Made by a program: the position numbers and the translations under genes. Of a DNA stretch of 64,000 bases, positions 61,501-64,000 are shown piece by piece. The notes below the pieces were generated by a model. That model searched no databases and was not told where the DNA came from. It saw nothing but the letters and a program-made list of their open reading frames with translations. Source of the stretch: Albifimbria verrucaria (taxonomy: Eukaryota > Ascomycota > Sordariomycetes > Hypocreales > Stachybotryaceae); the NCBI GenBank assembly GCA_020081605.1, contig JAHREC010000049.1:2852001-2916000 (forward strand), read 5' to 3'. Numbering within the stretch: the stretch's first letter is position 1; every line of letters begins with the position of its first letter.

Positions 61501-64000
61501 TGGATCGCCGCCCTGTCGTTCGTTCCTCCTGACTGGCCAAAGGGTTTGACCAAATTCAGATGATCAACTATAGATGTTCAAGAACGACCCGTTACGGCGC
61601 TTCAGCCTGCCAAGGTCCGACTCGACTATCAAACTGTTTGTGCGTACCACGGTTTCGAGGCGTTGCCACTGAAAATCTCACCGTGCCCTTCAAGACAAGA
61701 CGATGATTCGAAGTGACCCCCATGAATTTCGAGTTCGCGCCAAGCACCCTGGACGTTAGCAGCCTCTCCGCTATAGTGTTTCGTACTTGTACAATGTACA
61801 AACACTGACCATCCCGGTCGATAGTCGCTTGGACTCTAGCGCCAGCATTAGCATTACTAGATAAGAACAGGAGGGACATTTCTCACGATCAAGAAAATGC
61901 TCCGCCAAGGGCGGCCTCTCATTCACTGCGGCGGGCCATCGCCCAAAGATCTGGCGGTCTCGCGCATGCCCACCCCGCTGACAGTCCCACGATGGCTTCA
62001 TTTGCCGTCACATCAGACGGTGTCATCCTTCCGGGTATAATGCATCGCCTGATCTAGGAAAAAGCGCCAATGGCATACACACACTTTTTTTTCTGCGACC
62101 CAGCGCCATTTCAGTTATGTCATATCCCCACGGTAGCCACTGTGAGTTAGCATAAACTGTTGGTGGATGGAGGGAGGGTGGAATTGGCACGGATGTCATC
62201 GTGCTTCCAAAGCCAAGCCGCCCCTCCAAACATCTGCCACCCCCACCATTTGGTCTTCCTTCTCACTTCAGAACTGTCTCTGCTACCCACCATTCGTTCT
62301 GGAGCACCCACACCACACAATCACCGGATCTGCTGAACCACCAGCAGCCCGTCGAATCAAGACAGCCTCGCCCGGGATGTCAGTGGAGCGGTCAGGAGGC
62401 AACACCATACTGCAACCTTGATGACATATGCTGCTACTTCTTCCCGACGACATATCAGGAAACCACGCAACGACCATGGCCCAAGCTGCAAGGCGATAAT
62501 AAGTCGTGACTTCAACGATTCTATGGATCATCATGCTTTTGGTGATGTGGACCGGAAATCTGTTACCAGACGCTGATGGCATTTAGTATGGGGCTCGCTC
62601 ACCCGAGGCTGCAGTCCTCTGTTCCCCATGAGAAGGTTCGAGATTGAGGGCTGCGTGCATGCACATACTCACGGTACATCCCCCTCCTTCTTCGACGGAT
62701 GCTTCCCCGTTGGCCTCGGTGCATGAGACAATGGGTAGCATTCCAAACCCGCAAGGAACACACTACATAGAGGAGCATGCTGTTGTTTGGTAATGGCTAC
62801 ATGTAGGAAGGTACTGCTACCGTCTCCCCACATGCCGGGCGTCGCATTTATCGCGATGCTCTTAGTATATGTGTGCACTATGAAGCTTACTGGACTACAC
62901 ACCACTTGCTCTCACCGCCATCCAGCTCGCCACTAGATAGGATCGTGAAAGGAGCTGGCGCATCTTGACGGCTGCTAGACCAAGCAACGACCATTCTCCT
63001 CACACCAATCTACGATGGCTTAGTTTTAATGTAAGCTTTCCTCCAGGATTCATCGAGCTGAATTTATGGGTGCAATATTTCACTGCTGAGATCAGCTTCA
63101 CAAGCAGCCACCGAAGTCCCTGCGACAAAGGGTGCAAGTGATCTGATAGCTAGGCCCCTCTGCCGCTCTTAACCTGCTCTCTGCACGATAATTGATGTAC
63201 ACCTCCCGGGGATACCCGGCTTGATAATAGGAAGATGACGGCTGTAGAGTGCGATGCTTGCTGCATGGCTTTTGTTTAAAATGGCTTCTGCGCCATCCCC
63301 GATGGATCTACTTCGTCATGACCGTGAATTGACCGTTCGCTTGGGACCGTCCGCGAAGGTTGAGATCGTCCATGGACAATTATTCGGGCACAACCCGACA
63401 CGGCTGGGCGCGTTTCGTGCTGGATGTACTCGGATTTTCCCAAATGGTCTGTCCACACACCACTTGCCGAGAGGGAGGTTCCACTCAAGAACCAAACTTG
63501 CCAGAGTCCCTTGTACAGTAGCGTCTACCTACTGCAGGAAAACCAAGATCGACACCATCCACAGGCGGGCTTCATAACCACTCACACCAGAGCATGCCTT
63601 GTTTCATCGTCATGGACGGTTGAACGCCAACCTGAAGTTAGTGTATGCGGGCGAATGGAATCCAGTACAGATCTGTCTGTGAAATAAGGGTATAGAAGGG
63701 CTTGATTAGCTCAAACGCCGATCGGATCCCCGAAGACCATAGAGACGGCTGGGAACGCTATGGCGTTCAGGCCAAGAGCTCCATCTCAAGCGCTACCGGC
63801 GGCTGTTCCAGAAAAGCGGCAGCGTGATGGAGAGACACGCTTGCGCCATGTAATAACTATCGTCGAGTAAGCACGCAAAGGATGATTTGCATGACAGAGA
63901 TTTCTAGCATCGTGATACAATGCTCAAGTGCATATAGATGCTGTGCCGCATAGTCTGTCTGCAACGCGAGGCGATACGCCCGCAACCGCATCCGCTCACC
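58503..64000. other. 5.5-kb region without a recognisable gene, to window end
   Basis: Contains the LRR gene promoter. The longest frame is 214 codons (60624-61268, minus) and shows no conserved motif. A purine-rich block at 59340-59470 gives misleading Lys/Arg/Glu frames. No tRNA, transposase or repeat is seen. A gene broken by sequence errors could be hidden here. Confidence 0.45.

Overview
The window is a stretch of nuclear genome from a filamentous ascomycete, most likely a Sordariomycete. The evidence is the intron style (about 44-170 nt, GTAAGT/GTATGT donors, CTAAC-like branch sites), C-ending codon preference, CT-rich leaders, scattered AGGTA/TACCT microsatellites, and orthologues typical of that class: MSS51, a PXA-domain protein, RBG1/DRG1, HOS4, ALKBH6, DFG10, a double-WSC secreted protein, eIF3a, a Hub1-like protein, G-protein gamma, an Rdx/SelW-like protein, PP1c, NTO1 and an STK11IP-like LRR protein. 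Two nuclear tRNA genes (Leu-CAA with an intron, Val-AAC) agree with this. I cannot name the species.

Layout, left to right. MSS51 (+, 5' end outside the window), PXA protein (+) and a CENP-B/psq-type regulator (-) fill the first 7.7 kb. A 6-kb stretch without a recognisable gene follows. RBG1 (-) and the very long HOS4 (-) occupy 13.8-21.3 kb. ALKBH6 (+), DFG10 (-), the WSC protein (-) and eIF3a (-) occupy 23.7-35.0 kb, with the Hub1-like gene (+) divergent from eIF3a. The AT-richer 36-39 kb stretch ends at tRNA-Leu. G gamma (+), the Rdx protein (+), tRNA-Val (+) and PP1c (-) lie between 40.7 and 45.5 kb. NTO1 (-) and the LRR protein (-) occupy 49.9-58.5 kb. The last 5.5 kb shows no gene I can support.

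The genes are mostly housekeeping and do not form a cluster or pathway. They cover translation (eIF3a, RBG1, tRNAs), chromatin (HOS4 of the Set3 complex, NTO1 of NuA3), signalling (PP1c, G gamma), splicing (Hub1-like), dolichol synthesis (DFG10), mitochondrial gene expression (MSS51), redox (Rdx), nucleic-acid or protein demethylation (ALKBH6) and the cell surface (WSC protein).

The strongest signal in the window is technical. Fourteen of the fifteen protein genes carry single-base reading-frame breaks, about 45 in all and about 40 of them one-base losses, most of them in short homopolymers. In each gene the correction forced by conserved sequence makes the summed exon length a multiple of three. 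Because the set includes PP1c, eIF3a and RBG1, this is read as uncorrected sequencing or assembly error and not as pseudogenes. CDS coordinates below therefore span whole genes across these breaks. I did not find a previously undescribed biological system. The best biological leads are the RS-rich Hub1 fusion, the second CxxC pair in the Rdx protein, the start-codon-only exon of eIF3a, microexons in RBG1 and PP1c, and a roughly 1-kb intron in the PXA gene.
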